Below, piece after piece: positions 35,095 to 45,110 of a DNA stretch of 64,000 nucleotides. The stretch is from the NCBI RefSeq assembly GCF_963678635.1, contig NC_087063.1, positions 14,265,006 through 14,329,005 on the forward strand, read 5' to 3'. Position 1 is the stretch's first letter; the number at the start of each line of letters is the position of its first letter. The stretch comes from Symsagittifera roscoffensis. Taxonomy: Eukaryota > Xenacoelomorpha > Acoela > Convolutidae. The notes below the pieces were generated by a model, which was not told the DNA's origin, ran no database searches, and saw nothing but the letters and a program-made list of their open reading frames with translations. Made by a program: the position numbers and the translations under genes.

Positions 35095-35460
35095 TTGATT
35101 TATACTTCATACGAATTGATCGCTCAAAATTTAGCTAATTTTCTCATTTTTTCTGGACATGCAAGACAGCGAGGAAGAGGTTTCGGTGCTCTTGCACAAA
35201 CTCTTGGCAAATTTGCAATTCCTTTCATTCAAAAATATTTAGTGCAAACTGCAAAAATATCTTTAGCAGATTTATTTGGAATTAAAACACCAGAGATTGG
35301 AGAATTTGTTAGTGGACAAAAAAAACTCAAATCATTTGCAAAAGATGTTGGAACAAAAACAGTTGGTAATTGAAAAAAGAATTCTAAGCGCAAAACTAGT
35401 TAAATCTTTTCTCGAAAAAATAATGGAAAACCAGGCGCTTTCGCAAGGACTTTTTTGAAA
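35095..35460 (+). pseudogene. Adenovirus pX-like small protein of the Polinton
   Basis: A short frame with the pattern typical of Polinton pX-like proteins: GHARQRGRGFGALAQTLGKF, then IPFIQKYLVQTAKISLADLF, a hydrophobic amphipathic segment, then KKLKSFAKDVGTKT, and a lysine-rich tail continuing past a TGA at 35,371 to about 35,460 (KPGAFART). In adenoviruses the related protein is a DNA-associated core component with a membrane-active region; the role in Polintons is inferred. Its place just upstream of the major capsid gene supports the call. The first residues (IYTSYELIAQNLANF) may be an upstream extension rather than part of the gene. Confidence 0.65.
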
Positions 35461-35463
35461 AAA

Positions 35464-36765
35464 TAAAATGAGTATAAATTAGAGTAGTCTTTTTGGTACG
35501 GAGTTTTTACAAACTCTTTTTTGGATATTTTTGATAAAATTTCACTTTTTGAAACAATTGTGTTTTCCACTGTTTCTCTTGATGAAAGCAATTTTGAATT
35601 TGAATTTGAGACGGATCATAATCTTGATTTGAATATGCGTGATATGCGTGATATGCATTTGGATATGCGTGATATGCGTGTTTAAAGTCCCAATTATTCA
35701 TAGGAGGATTGTTTGATGCTTTCAAAAAAGAAAAAGCAGATCATAAAGCAAAATCAGAGATTGACTGAGATGAGGAACCAGAGCCTCACTTAATGTACAT
35801 AAACAATCTATTACCTTATCTATTCTCCAAGTGTGAAATTTATTTTCATAATACAATGGTTTACAATGCCAAGGGTTTATATTGTCATAAAGCAAAATAT
35901 CGAACAAGTTTAACTCGTCTTCATTGAGTAATAAAGGATTACGTGCTTGTCTTTGATGCAATTTTGAAGAAGCATTTGGAAGCTTTTGATATGTATCCGT
36001 TCACTGATAGAGCAAATTGCTTAAGAACACGATTACTGTTTCATGGGAGAGTTGCCATTGATTTGTTTACTTGTGATAAACTATTACTACCAAAAACAAA
36101 ATTTCGAATCAAAAGAATTCGAGTTAGACGTAATTTTTACATGCTGTCTGATAATTCAAATGTTAGGTCGAAAAAACTTGATTGTTCGCTGTTTATTGGA
36201 CGAAGTTTGATAGTTGAACCTAATCATCGATACTTGCAATGGAATCTGGAAAATGAATTTCCTCGTTACAATTACATGGAAACTATAGCAAGAACTTTAT
36301 CAATCCATCTTGCCAAATCCAGTTTATTTGGGGAAATTTTTTCCAATAAGCTCCAATAAGAAGAATAGCTGTTGCAATGAATACAGATTCAACTGTTGCG
36401 GAACGTTTTGTAAACGTTTTTTCAAATATCAACAGTTTCCTTTGAGAGAGCTAAGTGATTTTCGGGTTGGAGGAACAATTGTTTCATTAGATACAAGTTC
36501 TCCGTGTCGCACTTATATTACAAAAATGAAAGCAATGCAGTTTAACGAAGTTTTTCCAGCTCTTCCGATGGAAGTTTTTCAAAATCACTATAATCCTAGT
36601 TTTGACTTGACTTCCCTACAGGATGCAGCTGAACAGTTGCATTACCCATAAGTTAGTGGATAAAGCTTGAGATTAGAAATGTTTTTCCAATTTCATTTAG
36701 AGCAAGTGACGGAAATGATAGTCTTGGGAGAAAGATTATCAAATGTTCCAATTGACAAGTTTTGA
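35464..36765 (+). pseudogene. Polinton major capsid protein (double jelly-roll type), broken
   Basis: The major structural protein of the predicted Polinton virion, resembling the family often named F54H12.2-like in animal genomes. The N-terminal part (35,464-35,940) is full of stops but shows NFEFEFETDHNLD near 35,590-35,630 and IYFHNTMVYN near 35,840-35,870. The best piece is open from 35,943 to 36,357, with DMYPFTDRANCLRTRLLFHG, DLFTCDKLLLPKTKFRIKR and RNYMET-type strands. A frame change follows at about 36,360. The segment to 36,651 holds VGGTIVSLDTSSP, MKAMQFNEVFPALPM and NHYNPSFDLTSLQDAAEQLHYP, and the last helix (EQVTEMIVLGERL) ends at a TGA at 36,763-36,765. Domain order and end point match the family. 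Confidence 0.85.
35636..35681 (+). repeat. GATATGCGT nonamer array inside the capsid gene
   Basis: Five near copies of the 9-base motif GATATGCGT (one reads GATATGCATTTG), encoding alternating Met-Arg-Asp. It sits in the decayed N-terminal part of the capsid gene. Confidence 0.85.
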
Positions 36766-37137
36766 GAAGTCGCAAAAGTTTTTAATTTTTTTGAGTTTTC
36801 AGGATCCTATAAAAATGTTGTAATCTTTTTGGGACTTTTCATTGTTATTGTCTCTGTTTCATCAATTTTGTTTTTCATCAGACTTAAATCTCCAGAAAAA
36901 ATCGACAATGAGTGTGGTCATAATGAAAACCCGAGAATATTCTTCAAGCTAGACTGTAAAACAAAATTCAATAACCTTTGTCCGGTACATAAGACTTGCG
37001 TATGGGACTTTGTTGAATCAACACCTAAATGCGTGTTAGTCAGCAATCGTAGTTTTTTTTATCTTGAAATGCGTTACAAAGTTATCAGTTTTTTTTGTTT
37101 TCACTATAAATTAAAAAATAATTGCAAAGATGGATAA
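36766..37137 (+). pseudogene. Small cysteine-rich single-pass membrane protein of the Polinton
   Basis: This frame opens directly after the capsid stop, in the same frame. It has a strongly hydrophobic segment (NVVIFLGLFIVIVSVSSILFF) at about 36,808-36,870, followed by a cysteine-bearing part with C at NECGHNE, KLDCKTK, NLCPVHKTCVWD and PKCVLV. The frame runs to the TAA at 37,135. No ATG precedes the hydrophobic segment in this frame, so the true start is unknown or lost. Small membrane proteins occur among Polinton accessory genes, but I cannot name this one. Continuation of the capsid frame is not considered likely because the capsid C-terminus is complete. Confidence 0.4.
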
Positions 37138-37378
37138 TTTTTTTCTTTTGCAAATTATCGAAAAAATTCCTGAGTTCAGGTTCAAGTGTTTTGGGTCTTA
37201 TCACTCTGATAATGTACCTCAACCAAAAAAACACTCCTTTGCAATAATTTTTTCAGCTCCATGCAATGATGGAGGAGAACACTTGATTCCTCGATTGGAC
37301 AAAACTTACTACTTTGCTGCTTCTTATGAAAAAAAAACGTTTCAACTGTTCTTTTTTCGAAAAAGTAGCAGCGCATGA
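37130..37378 (+). pseudogene. Probable Polinton cysteine protease (adenain/Ulp1-like), truncated
   Basis: An 82-codon frame starting MDNFFLLQIIEKIPEF. It has FGSYHSDNVPQP, where the family has a short glycine and aspartate loop; SFAIIFSAPCNDGGEHLIPRL, with His in the position of the catalytic GxHW motif but Leu replacing Trp; and KTYYFAASYEK, where the catalytic Asp of the YFDS motif appears as Ala. The downstream catalytic Cys region is absent. The protease would process capsid precursors during maturation. With Asp and Cys missing this copy cannot be active. The call is pattern-based, helped by its position in the element, and less sure than the capsid and integrase calls. Confidence 0.5.
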
Positions 37379-38164
37379 TTCAAAAAAACTTCCAAAACTG
37401 ATAATTTGTGTGACTTTTATGCAATATACATAGCATTTCCTCTTTTTAATTTCTACCAGAAGAACTTGAATATTATTCATTATGTTAATGTTTTGAACGT
37501 TATCAGTAATTCTATATAAGAACGCAGTATGTTACTTTTTAAATGAAGGTTAATTAAGGCAATAAAATTATTTGTGTTGTTTTGATTTTTAGTGTAACTG
37601 AAATTTTTTAACTGTGACATTTTATTCATAAATAAACTTTCCTTTTTTCTTTAATTTTTTTTTTAATAAACAGGAACATTACGATTGTTCAGTTGAGAAA
37701 ATCCGGGACTATGTAGAAAATTTCAGAGAAAACGATTTGCCTAAAACTAGGAGCAAACATTTCAATAAAAACTATATAGTAAATTGAAAGTGATTAATCA
37801 TAACAAAAATTGTGAATAGGAGGTTTTTCCAGATAAGTTTTGTTTATTTCAACACTAGTTTTTTTTAAAACTTTCACTCTCGCACACTTTGAATTTTTAA
37901 GATCCTCAGATTAATTTTTTAAAATTTTTGTCAGAGAGAAAAGACATTTGGTGTAAATTGATAACTGAGAAAGAAAGAAGATGCAATTTTGCAGTGAATG
38001 GAGATGGTGGTTCAAGAATTGAAATTGAAAAAACAAAACATTCAACTGGCATTCAATTTGTAATTGAGCGAAAGAATTTCAAAAATTGTCTGTTGTAGTC
38101 AAAACCTACCCCATCTGTTACACTAAACATTTCTCAATCATATGAAAACAAAAAAAAATTTTTG
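37379..38164. other. AT-rich stretch with two short coding-like scraps
   Basis: No full gene was seen. A plus-strand scrap near 37,686-37,790 reads SVEKIRDYVENFREN and ends at a TGA. Another, 37,931-38,098, reads SERKDIWCKL, then NFAVNGDGGSRIE, and ends KNFKNCLL at a TAG. Both look coding by composition and could be exons or further Polinton remnants, but no family was recognised. Confidence 0.3.
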
Positions 38165-38560
38165 AGAAATATTGTATCGCGTAATTGGCGTCCCTGCTCA
38201 CCATGGGGGGTAATATCTGGTTTTGCAACTTTGTAATGATTGCTAGAGAAAACTTTTGCTCACGTCCTCTACATCGCTTAATAACCAAACATAAAACTTG
38301 TTTACATATTTCAGCGTCCGCACTCACCACGGGGGTAACATCTATTGTTGCAAATTTGACAAAAAAAGCCTGAGAAAAATTTAACTTACGTCAAATATCA
38401 ACTATCACGCTTAAATAAGCAAACATAAAAATTATTTACATACTTCAGCGTCCTCACTCACAACGGGGGGTAAAATTTGTTGTTTTAAATTTGACATATA
38501 CTTCTTGTCAGAGAAAAGCTTACGTCCACAACTTTGCTTTACTAATTAAATATGAAAAAT
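38165..38560. repeat. Three-copy tandem repeat of about 125-134 bases
   Basis: Copies are anchored by GCGTCC-n-CTCAC-n-ACGGGGGTAA-type strings at about 38,189, 38,313 and 38,447, each followed by TTGCAA-like sequence, AGAGAAAA and ACATAAAA-TTTACATA. Divergence is around 20%. The open frames across it are not called. Confidence 0.75.
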
Positions 38561-39083
38561 TGACTGCAAAAAATTTGAAATTTTTTCTGAAAATTAACAT
38601 CTGAAGTCTATTATCAAGCATATTATCACATCATGAAACAAAAGAATTCAAACTCTCCCGTTTGGAATATTAGGCATTGCTGTATTGGCAAAATCGAGCT
38701 CCAGATTTTTTTTGAAAATTTTTCACGAAACATCATTTTACTATCTGAAACTATAAAACCTATAAATTTAATACGTGGAAAATCTATAGTCCATGTTTAT
38801 ACATAGGGCGCTGATGGCATATTCTATAGCCAAAGTAATAGAGGGAGTTCAGAACAACCGCCCCCCCCCCCCCCACCTCCCGCCCACCCCGGATGACTTC
38901 AACCCAACAAATACTACTTTTTTTCCTCAAAAAGTGAACTTGATTCTTTCATTACGTTAATTCCACGAGAAAGAAAACTATTTTCGTAGTTAGCACGAAG
39001 AAGAAGGTCTGAGAAACGCTATAACCAACAGAGATTGAACACAAACTGACTCACAAATGAAGTATTTAAAGGCTCAATGAATA
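38561..39083. other. Unassigned stretch with a poly-C run
   Basis: No gene was recognised. A run of 14 C lies at 38,861-38,874, followed by C-rich sequence to about 38,893. Confidence 0.4.
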
Positions 39084-39815
39084 CAGTGCTGAGTTAAATT
39101 ATCCGGACAAAACGAACAAAACTTGAATTTTCAAACGCGTTTTTCTCAAATTGGGTGAAGATTAGACAAAAAGTGATGAGAACAAAAGTGGCTTACAATT
39201 TCATCAAAATTAATGTGGTGCCGTTTTTTCTCCGAAATTCTCAACAAAAATTTTACCCCAAAAATGGGTCATTTCGGCTTTTTTCAATTAATCAAGAATT
39301 ACACTGAAACTACTTTGTTAATTGATAAGAAAATTATATCATAGGAAGCTTCTTACGCAGCTCAACAAAGCTTAACAAGGGTTAAATCTCCAATTATTTG
39401 CGCAAATTGTTTAAAATATGTTTTTAACCAGAGATTTTGGGTTTAATATAGTAAAAATCACACTTATTGACTATCGAGTGAAATTTTTTTCTATTTTACT
39501 GATTTTTGGAGATTTAACCCAGGTTAAACTTTGTTGAGCTGCGTAAGAAGCTTCCTGTGATATAATTTTCTTATCAATTAACAAAGTAGTTTCAGCGTAG
39601 TTCTTGATTAATTGAAAAAAACTAAAATGACCCATTTTTGGGGTAAAATTTTTGTTGAGAATTTTGCAGAAAAAATGACACCATAATAATTTTGATGAAA
39701 TTCTAAGCAACTTTTGTTCTGTTCACTTTGTGTCTAATCTTAACCCAATTTGAGAAAAATGCGTTTGAAAATTCAAGTTTTGTTCGTTTTGTCCGGATAA
39801 TTTAAACCAGCACTG
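39084..39815. mobile_element. Tc1/mariner-like foldback element (732 bp)
   Basis: Two inverted arms of about 310 bases (39,084-39,395 and 39,505-39,815) enclose a loop of about 110 bases. The ends read CAGTGCTG and CAGCACTG and are flanked by TA on both sides, the target duplication of Tc1/mariner elements. The arms match closely over GGACAAAACGAACAAAACTT, over the ATGGGTCATTT part and over GAAGCTTCTTACGCAGCTCA. There is no transposase frame; the open frame at 39,471-39,710 lies in the arm and is a shadow. It is a non-autonomous element that depends on a Tc1-type transposase elsewhere. Confidence 0.85.
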
Positions 39816-39823
39816 TATTTAAC

Positions 39824-39991
39824 GGATCTACTTAACAATTGTTAAGAATATTAATTTCTCGAGTTTTTCGCCAATGAGATTGCAGCAAAATTCAATTTTG
39901 AAAAGCCTCGCTCTAGTGCTGATTTACTGCTTTTTAAAGGGCGGCATTTTTTTAGTAGATACCAAAAGGAGGGCGATTGTTAAGTAGATCC
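39824..39991. mobile_element. MITE family 2, copy a
   Basis: The ends GGATCTACTTAACAA and TTGTTAAGTAGATCC are inverted repeats (the right end carries one internal mismatch, ATTGTTAAG). The flanks TATTTAAC and CATTTAAC give an 8-base duplication with one mismatch, as in hAT-type elements. It has no coding capacity. Related copies: 43,301-43,470, 58,642-58,844, 58,911-59,106. Confidence 0.75.
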
Positions 39992-41299
39992 CATTTAACG
40001 AAAGGAAACTATAAAATTGGAACTGATTTTCAAATTTAATTTATGCTGAAAACAATAAAAGTGACGCTATAAATTCTTTTTAAATATTGTGTACAATTGA
40101 GTTTTTCAGAAAAAAAAAGTTTACAAAATTTGTATCACAAGGTAAATTGAATACTTCCACAGGAAAATAACTTCCGAGATTACAGGAATAAGATAGGCTG
40201 TTAAACGCTAAGCCAACTGGCTCAGAAATGAAACGTTTAGATTATCAAAAGGTCTTAGAGACAAAAAGTTTAAATTGACTTTCAGGTTATAGAAGGAAAC
40301 CTACTAACAGAAAACAAGAGTAAAGAATCTGTATTTTTGATTTTCACTATCAAATGCAAAGAAACTAGCTTTAGAAGCACCTTAAATAAATAAAAAAGTA
40401 TATATACTCTGAAATCAGCTTTTTCGATGTTTCAATTTGTAAGACAATTTCAAGATTCGGTCTAAAATTTTAATTAGAAACTTCTGTCTTTTAAAAAAAA
40501 TTCTCGTTTTTCAAATCATCTGTCCAAGTCAGTTTTTCAGTACTTCTTTTTTTTAAACGAAAACAATGGAAAATTCTATCATTGTTTTAGTTAGATTTAC
40601 ACCCAAAAAAAGGGTCTCAAACAATTTGAGGTAGTATTCAATTTTGAGTACTTTACATTTTTATTCAGGAAAAGCAGCTAGGAGTTTTTTCTTTTTCGGT
40701 GGAACGCAAATGAGTTCAACATGGTTCTTTGTTAATTGAGAGCACTTTGCTGGTAAGAAATTTATTTGTTTTTTTTTGTAAGAATGCTGATCATGCTACT
40801 TCTTACAAAAAAAACAAGAAAAAAAATTTCTGGTATTTCCGAAAACCAGTTCAGTGTTTACTCAAGACTGAATATTTTGGTGTATAAATTAGCCCATTAA
40901 AATGCTTGATAAAAAAGACAAAAATTTTATAGTTTTATGAATTCAAAGTATAGTTCTTTAAAATTTTCATAAAGCATTGTTTAAATTTAGTAGAGATTTT
41001 ATTCTTTAAAATAGTTCTTTTTTAGTATATAATTGTGTAATTCTTAGACAGTTCAAACAAGAATATTCAAGTCTATTAACACTGCCAAGTTGAGCTCATG
41101 AACAAGTTGAGAGTTAGTCAAAGTTTGCTTTCAGATCAAAATGTGCTTAGGTTAAAAATTGAATTTAAAGGCAAAATTACAACCGGTAGTTTATGTTTCA
41201 ACACTTTTGGCTCATAGAAAGTTAGTTAGAAAATACGCGATCAGTGGGAGTTTTACTAATGCCAAATGTGATAAAAAACGTTTAATCCTTAATTACGTA

Positions 41300-41910
41300 A
41301 ATGTACTGTTGTATTGCAACATCCTCCGCCCCTAAACCTGGAAGGACCTGAGCGAGTTTATCGGTCAATCGGATGAGCTAGCTTGTAGTCGTTTAGACGA
41401 AAGCGGATCCTTCTTTTACGCGCGCGCTTGCTTTTTACGTGGTAAAACCTAAAAAAGTTATAATGAGGGGGAAAAAATTAAAGAACTATCGGGTTCAATG
41501 ATCTACATAAAATCAACTGTTTCGAAAACTACAGGAAAATGAGAGTGCCACCTAGCTCGCATATTTATTGATGGGTCGTATTCCCGCAGCCAACGAGACC
41601 AAATAACGTTTGTTCACGACTGCGCTCTCCCGTTGATTTTCTTGCTGTCCAGATTTTTCCCGTAAGAAAACAAAGCAAAGCATGCGGCATGCTGCCCCAG
41701 CAAAAAAAAATGACTAAAAATTTTAAATTTGTCTGGCTGAGTTGAATGGCCTTATATTCAAAGCCTGCTCATCTGGAAAACAACTGTACCTTATACTTCC
41801 CTGGTAAATCTCATAATCCTCCAAGGTCGTAGAGGACACGCTTAACACTACAAACGAGCCACCTTGACGAGGTTTATCTGGAGGTTTAAGCTTCCATTAA
41901 CGCCTTTGCT
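41300..41910 (-). pseudogene. pol: BEL/Pao Pol C-terminal remnant, left copy
   Basis: On the minus strand, coding-like fragments match the BEL/Pao integrase end seen intact at 63.4-64.0 kb. Around 41,840-41,900: KWKLKPPDKPRQGG, then after a frame change SVKRVLYDLGG, equal to the post-core segment around the catalytic Glu region. Around 41,320-41,400: LIRLTDKLAQVLPGLGAEDVA, equal to the C-terminal valine/leucine-rich end. The ~300 residues expected between them are mostly gone. TGTTGCAATACAACAG directly after the end could start an LTR. A second decayed copy lies at about 44,520-45,110. Confidence 0.5.
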
Positions 41911-42798
41911 CAAAAAAACGGCCGTAGCCATATCGTTCAAGGTTATGAATCAATCAAGCATTTAATTTTCCGCGCCAACATTTTAACCGTTATCTGACCA
42001 GACAGTGTTAGCTGTAGCATGGCGCCCTAAGCATTGTTCAATACCCGATTGATTTCTGTCACTCTGAAATTAGCCTAAAGTAAGGGAGTTCTCAATTCTC
42101 AAACAAATTTTTCTAGATATAACATTGTGTGAGAGTTCAGACTTTTTTAGATTTCTTGATGTTACATTTTTTTCCACCAAATAAAATAAAATAAACTTCC
42201 TCTTTCTGGTTTATTTCAAATTGGAGACGACGTAACTTTCCAGACCAAAGCGGAGACGGCTCGAGTTTTCAGAGTCGGATTTTGCAATAACTCAGCTCAT
42301 AAAATTCTCATGATCGATCTGCGACGTGTCTTCATCTTCGAGGCTAAAACCAATTGCTTTCATGTCATGTTTATAGGGTGGAAATGCTGATACATGACGT
42401 TCTGTAGAACTGCAGTTTGCACAAGAGACTCTGTTGTCCATGTCATCCTTGGTGAATCGCTGTGTTAGTCTGGCTTATAGTCTCGCTGATATTAGTTATT
42501 ACGATGGACAGGGGGAGTATAAGTGACATGAAATTTTTGTCGTTTCTTAATTGTGATTCCGCGTTTCACGTGTTGCGCTGCGTTGTGAGTTTTGGGTTTC
42601 GTTTTAATGAATCATGATATGTGTAGAGAACGTTGATCAAGAGTCTAGGATATGTTTCTTTAGCTGGCGAATAGATAAATTGTCATTTGTAATTGGAGTA
42701 AAAGTACTGATGTTTGTTTTACGATTGAGAAAATGACGTCGTGCTACATGGCGCTGTTTAAAAGAATTCACGAAGCAAAAAATTTATAAATTGAGAAG

Positions 42799-43046
42799 TT
42801 TTGGCGACTTTTTCGTAACTGAACTGGATTTGATCTTTCTTATCCGGTTCAAACTGAAAGATCATTTTCCAATTTTTTCTCAAAAATTAGCCGGTGAAAC
42901 GCAACCGTTAGTCATTGGTTCGAGAAATTTTGCGCGGTTGGTTTACCATGTAAATTTTTGATCTGAAATACTAGTAGATTTATCACTCAGAATTGATTAA
43001 TTCAATCCTTATTATTCAACAGTTTGTCGCTGCAATAACCTCAATA
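42799..43046 (+). repeat. Copia LTR-like segment, left copy
   Basis: Aligns with the copia LTR at 46,025-46,270 and with the sequence after the copia RNase H at 49,348-49,591 (shared TTTTGG-GATTTTT start, GGTTCGAG core, GCAATAACC end). Here it is followed by copia-like leader sequence but no copia genes. Confidence 0.65.
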
Positions 43047-43300
43047 AACTTAGCTCCCAGATGCCCAATCACAAGTGAGAAGCCAGAAGTCAACATTTAC
43101 TGTTTGTTAAAACGAATTAGAAAAAAAAATGAGATTCGCAAGGGAGTTGTGACAGTGAAAAAACAACTTGAAATAGACAACTGATCAGACAGACAACTGC
43201 GAGAAAAGAAGCAGCCCAAGGCTACTTGCAGATAGACGATTAATCAGATATAGAAGTGCAAAGGTAGAAGCAGGGCAACACAACCAGCACTGTAATTAAC

Positions 43301-43470
43301 GGATCTACTTAACAATTGTTAAGAAAATTAGTTTCTCGAATTTTTGGCCAATGAGATTGCAGCAAAATTCAATTTTGAAAAGCCTCGCTCTAGTGCTAAT
43401 TTACTGCTTTTTTTAAAGGGTGGCAATTTTTTAGTAGATACCAAATGGAGGGCGATTGTTAAGTAGATCC
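43301..43470. mobile_element. MITE family 2, copy b
   Basis: Duplicate of copy a, created by the tandem duplication rather than a new insertion: the flanks are the same. Confidence 0.75.
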
Positions 43471-44519
43471 CATTTAACGAAAGGAAACTATAAAATTGGA
43501 ACTGATTTTCAAATTTAACTTATGCTGAAAACAATGAAATTGAACGCTATAATTTCTTTTTAAATATTGTGCATAAGTGAGTTTTTCAAAAAAAAATTAG
43601 AAAATTTGTATCACTAAGTAAGGTGAATAATTCCCCGGGAAAATAACTCTCGGAGATTGCACGAACAAGATAGGCTGTCAAACGTCAAGCTACCTGACTC
43701 AGAAATGAAACGTTAAGATTGTCAAAAGGTCTTAGAGACAAAAAGTTTAAATTGACTTTCAGGTTATAGAAGGAAACCTACTAACAGAAAACAAGAGTAA
43801 AGAATCTGTATTTTTGATTTTCACTATCAAATGAAAAGAAACTAGCTTTAGAAGCACCTTAAATAAATAAAAAAGTATTTATACTCTGATATATATAAAA
43901 AAATCAAATTTTCTGGTATTTTCGAAAATCAGTTCAGTGTTTATGCAAGACTGAATATTTTGGTGTATAAATTAGCCCATTAAAATGCTTGATAAAAAAG
44001 ACAAAAATTTTATAGTTTTATGAATTCAAAGTATAGTTCTTTAAAATTTTCATAGCAATATAATGTAATTATATGGTAAATAAAAATTATAAAAAAAAGG
44101 CTATGAAATTTGTCTGCTGCAAATTTGGAAATGGAAATCTTGTAGGTATTCAGTCGAAATGTCAAACTGTAATCGGTTAGAAAGAAACGTCACGACAAGT
44201 ATTGTTTAAATTTAGTAGAGATTTTATTCTTTAAAATAGTTCTTTTTTAGTATATAATTGTGTAATTCTTAGACAGTTCAAACAAGAATATTCAAGTCTA
44301 TTAACACTGCCAAGTTGAGCTCATGAACAAGTTGAGAGTTAGTCAAAGTTTGCTTTCAGATCAAAATGTGCTTAGGTTAAAAATTGAATTTAAAGGCAAA
44401 ATTACAACCGGTAGTTTATGTTTCAACACTTTTGGCTCATAGAAAGTTAGTTAGAAAATACGCGATCAGTGGGAGTTTTACTAATGCCAAATGTGATAAA
44501 AACGTTTAATCCTTAATTA

Positions 44520-45110
44520 TGTAAATGTACTGTTGTATTGCAACATCCTCCGCCCCTAAACCTGGAAGGACCTGAGCGAGTTTATCGGTCAATCGGATGA
44601 GCTAGCTTGTAGTCGTTTAGACGAAAGCGGATCCTCCTTTTACGCGCGCGCTTGCTTTTTACGTGGTAAAACCTAAAAATGCTGGCATGAGGGGAAAACT
44701 TTAGAGAACTATCGGGTTCAATGATCTACATAAAATCAACTGTTTCGAAAACTACATGAAAATGAGAGTGCCACCTAGCTCGCATATTTTTTGATGGGTC
44801 GTATTCCCGCAGCCAACGAGACCAAAGAACGTTTGTTCACGACATCGCTCTCTCGTGGATTTTCTTGCTGTCCAGAATTTTTGCCGTAAGAAAAAAGCAT
44901 GCGGCATGCTGCCCCAGCAAAAAAATGGTTAAAAATTTTAAATTTGTCTGGCTGAGTTGAATGGCCTTATATTCAAAGCCTGCTCATCTGGAGAAACAAC
45001 TGTATCTTACACTTCCCTGGTAAATCTCAAACTCCTCGAAGGTCGTAGAGGACACGCTTAACACTACAAACGAGCCACCTTGATGGATTTTATCTGGAGG
45101 TTTAAGCTTC
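44520..45110 (-). pseudogene. pol: BEL/Pao Pol C-terminal remnant, right copy
   Basis: Duplicate of 41,300-41,910, with the GLGAEDVA-type end near 44,540-44,580 and the PPD-n-QGG and VKRVL-type residues near 45,040-45,090 on the minus strand. Extra substitutions, such as GATGGATTTTATCTGG for GACGAGGTTTATCTGG, make it slightly more decayed. Confidence 0.45.

Larger units (their letters stand above)
32090..37380 (+). mobile_element. Decayed Polinton (Maverick), structural-gene half
   Basis: Six gene remnants on one strand in a typical Polinton set: FtsK/HerA-type packaging ATPase, retrovirus-like integrase, minor capsid (penton) protein, pX-like protein, major capsid protein and an adenovirus-type protease fragment, with a small membrane protein between the last two. 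Polintons are large self-synthesising DNA transposons related to viruses, and they normally also carry a protein-primed family B DNA polymerase. No such polymerase and no terminal inverted repeats were recognised here. Every long gene has stops or frame changes, so the element is inactive. Confidence 0.85.
39807..43285. repeat. Left copy of a 3.48-kb tandem duplication
   Basis: The unit opens with the last bases of the foldback element (CCAGCACTGTA) and ends GGGCAACACAA. It contains MITE 2 copy a, a BEL/Pao end on the minus strand (about 41.3-41.9 kb), a non-coding part and a copia LTR (42,799-43,046). It is roughly 93-95% identical to the right copy. It has about 414 bases (40,412-40,826) that the right copy lacks, including an imperfect palindrome at about 40,755-40,832. 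Confidence 0.85.

Noticed and set aside
38165-38560. Possible CRISPR array
   Set aside because: Only three copies, unit length ~130 bases, whole unit repeated and diverged, with no constant repeat and variable spacer pattern. The window is eukaryotic.
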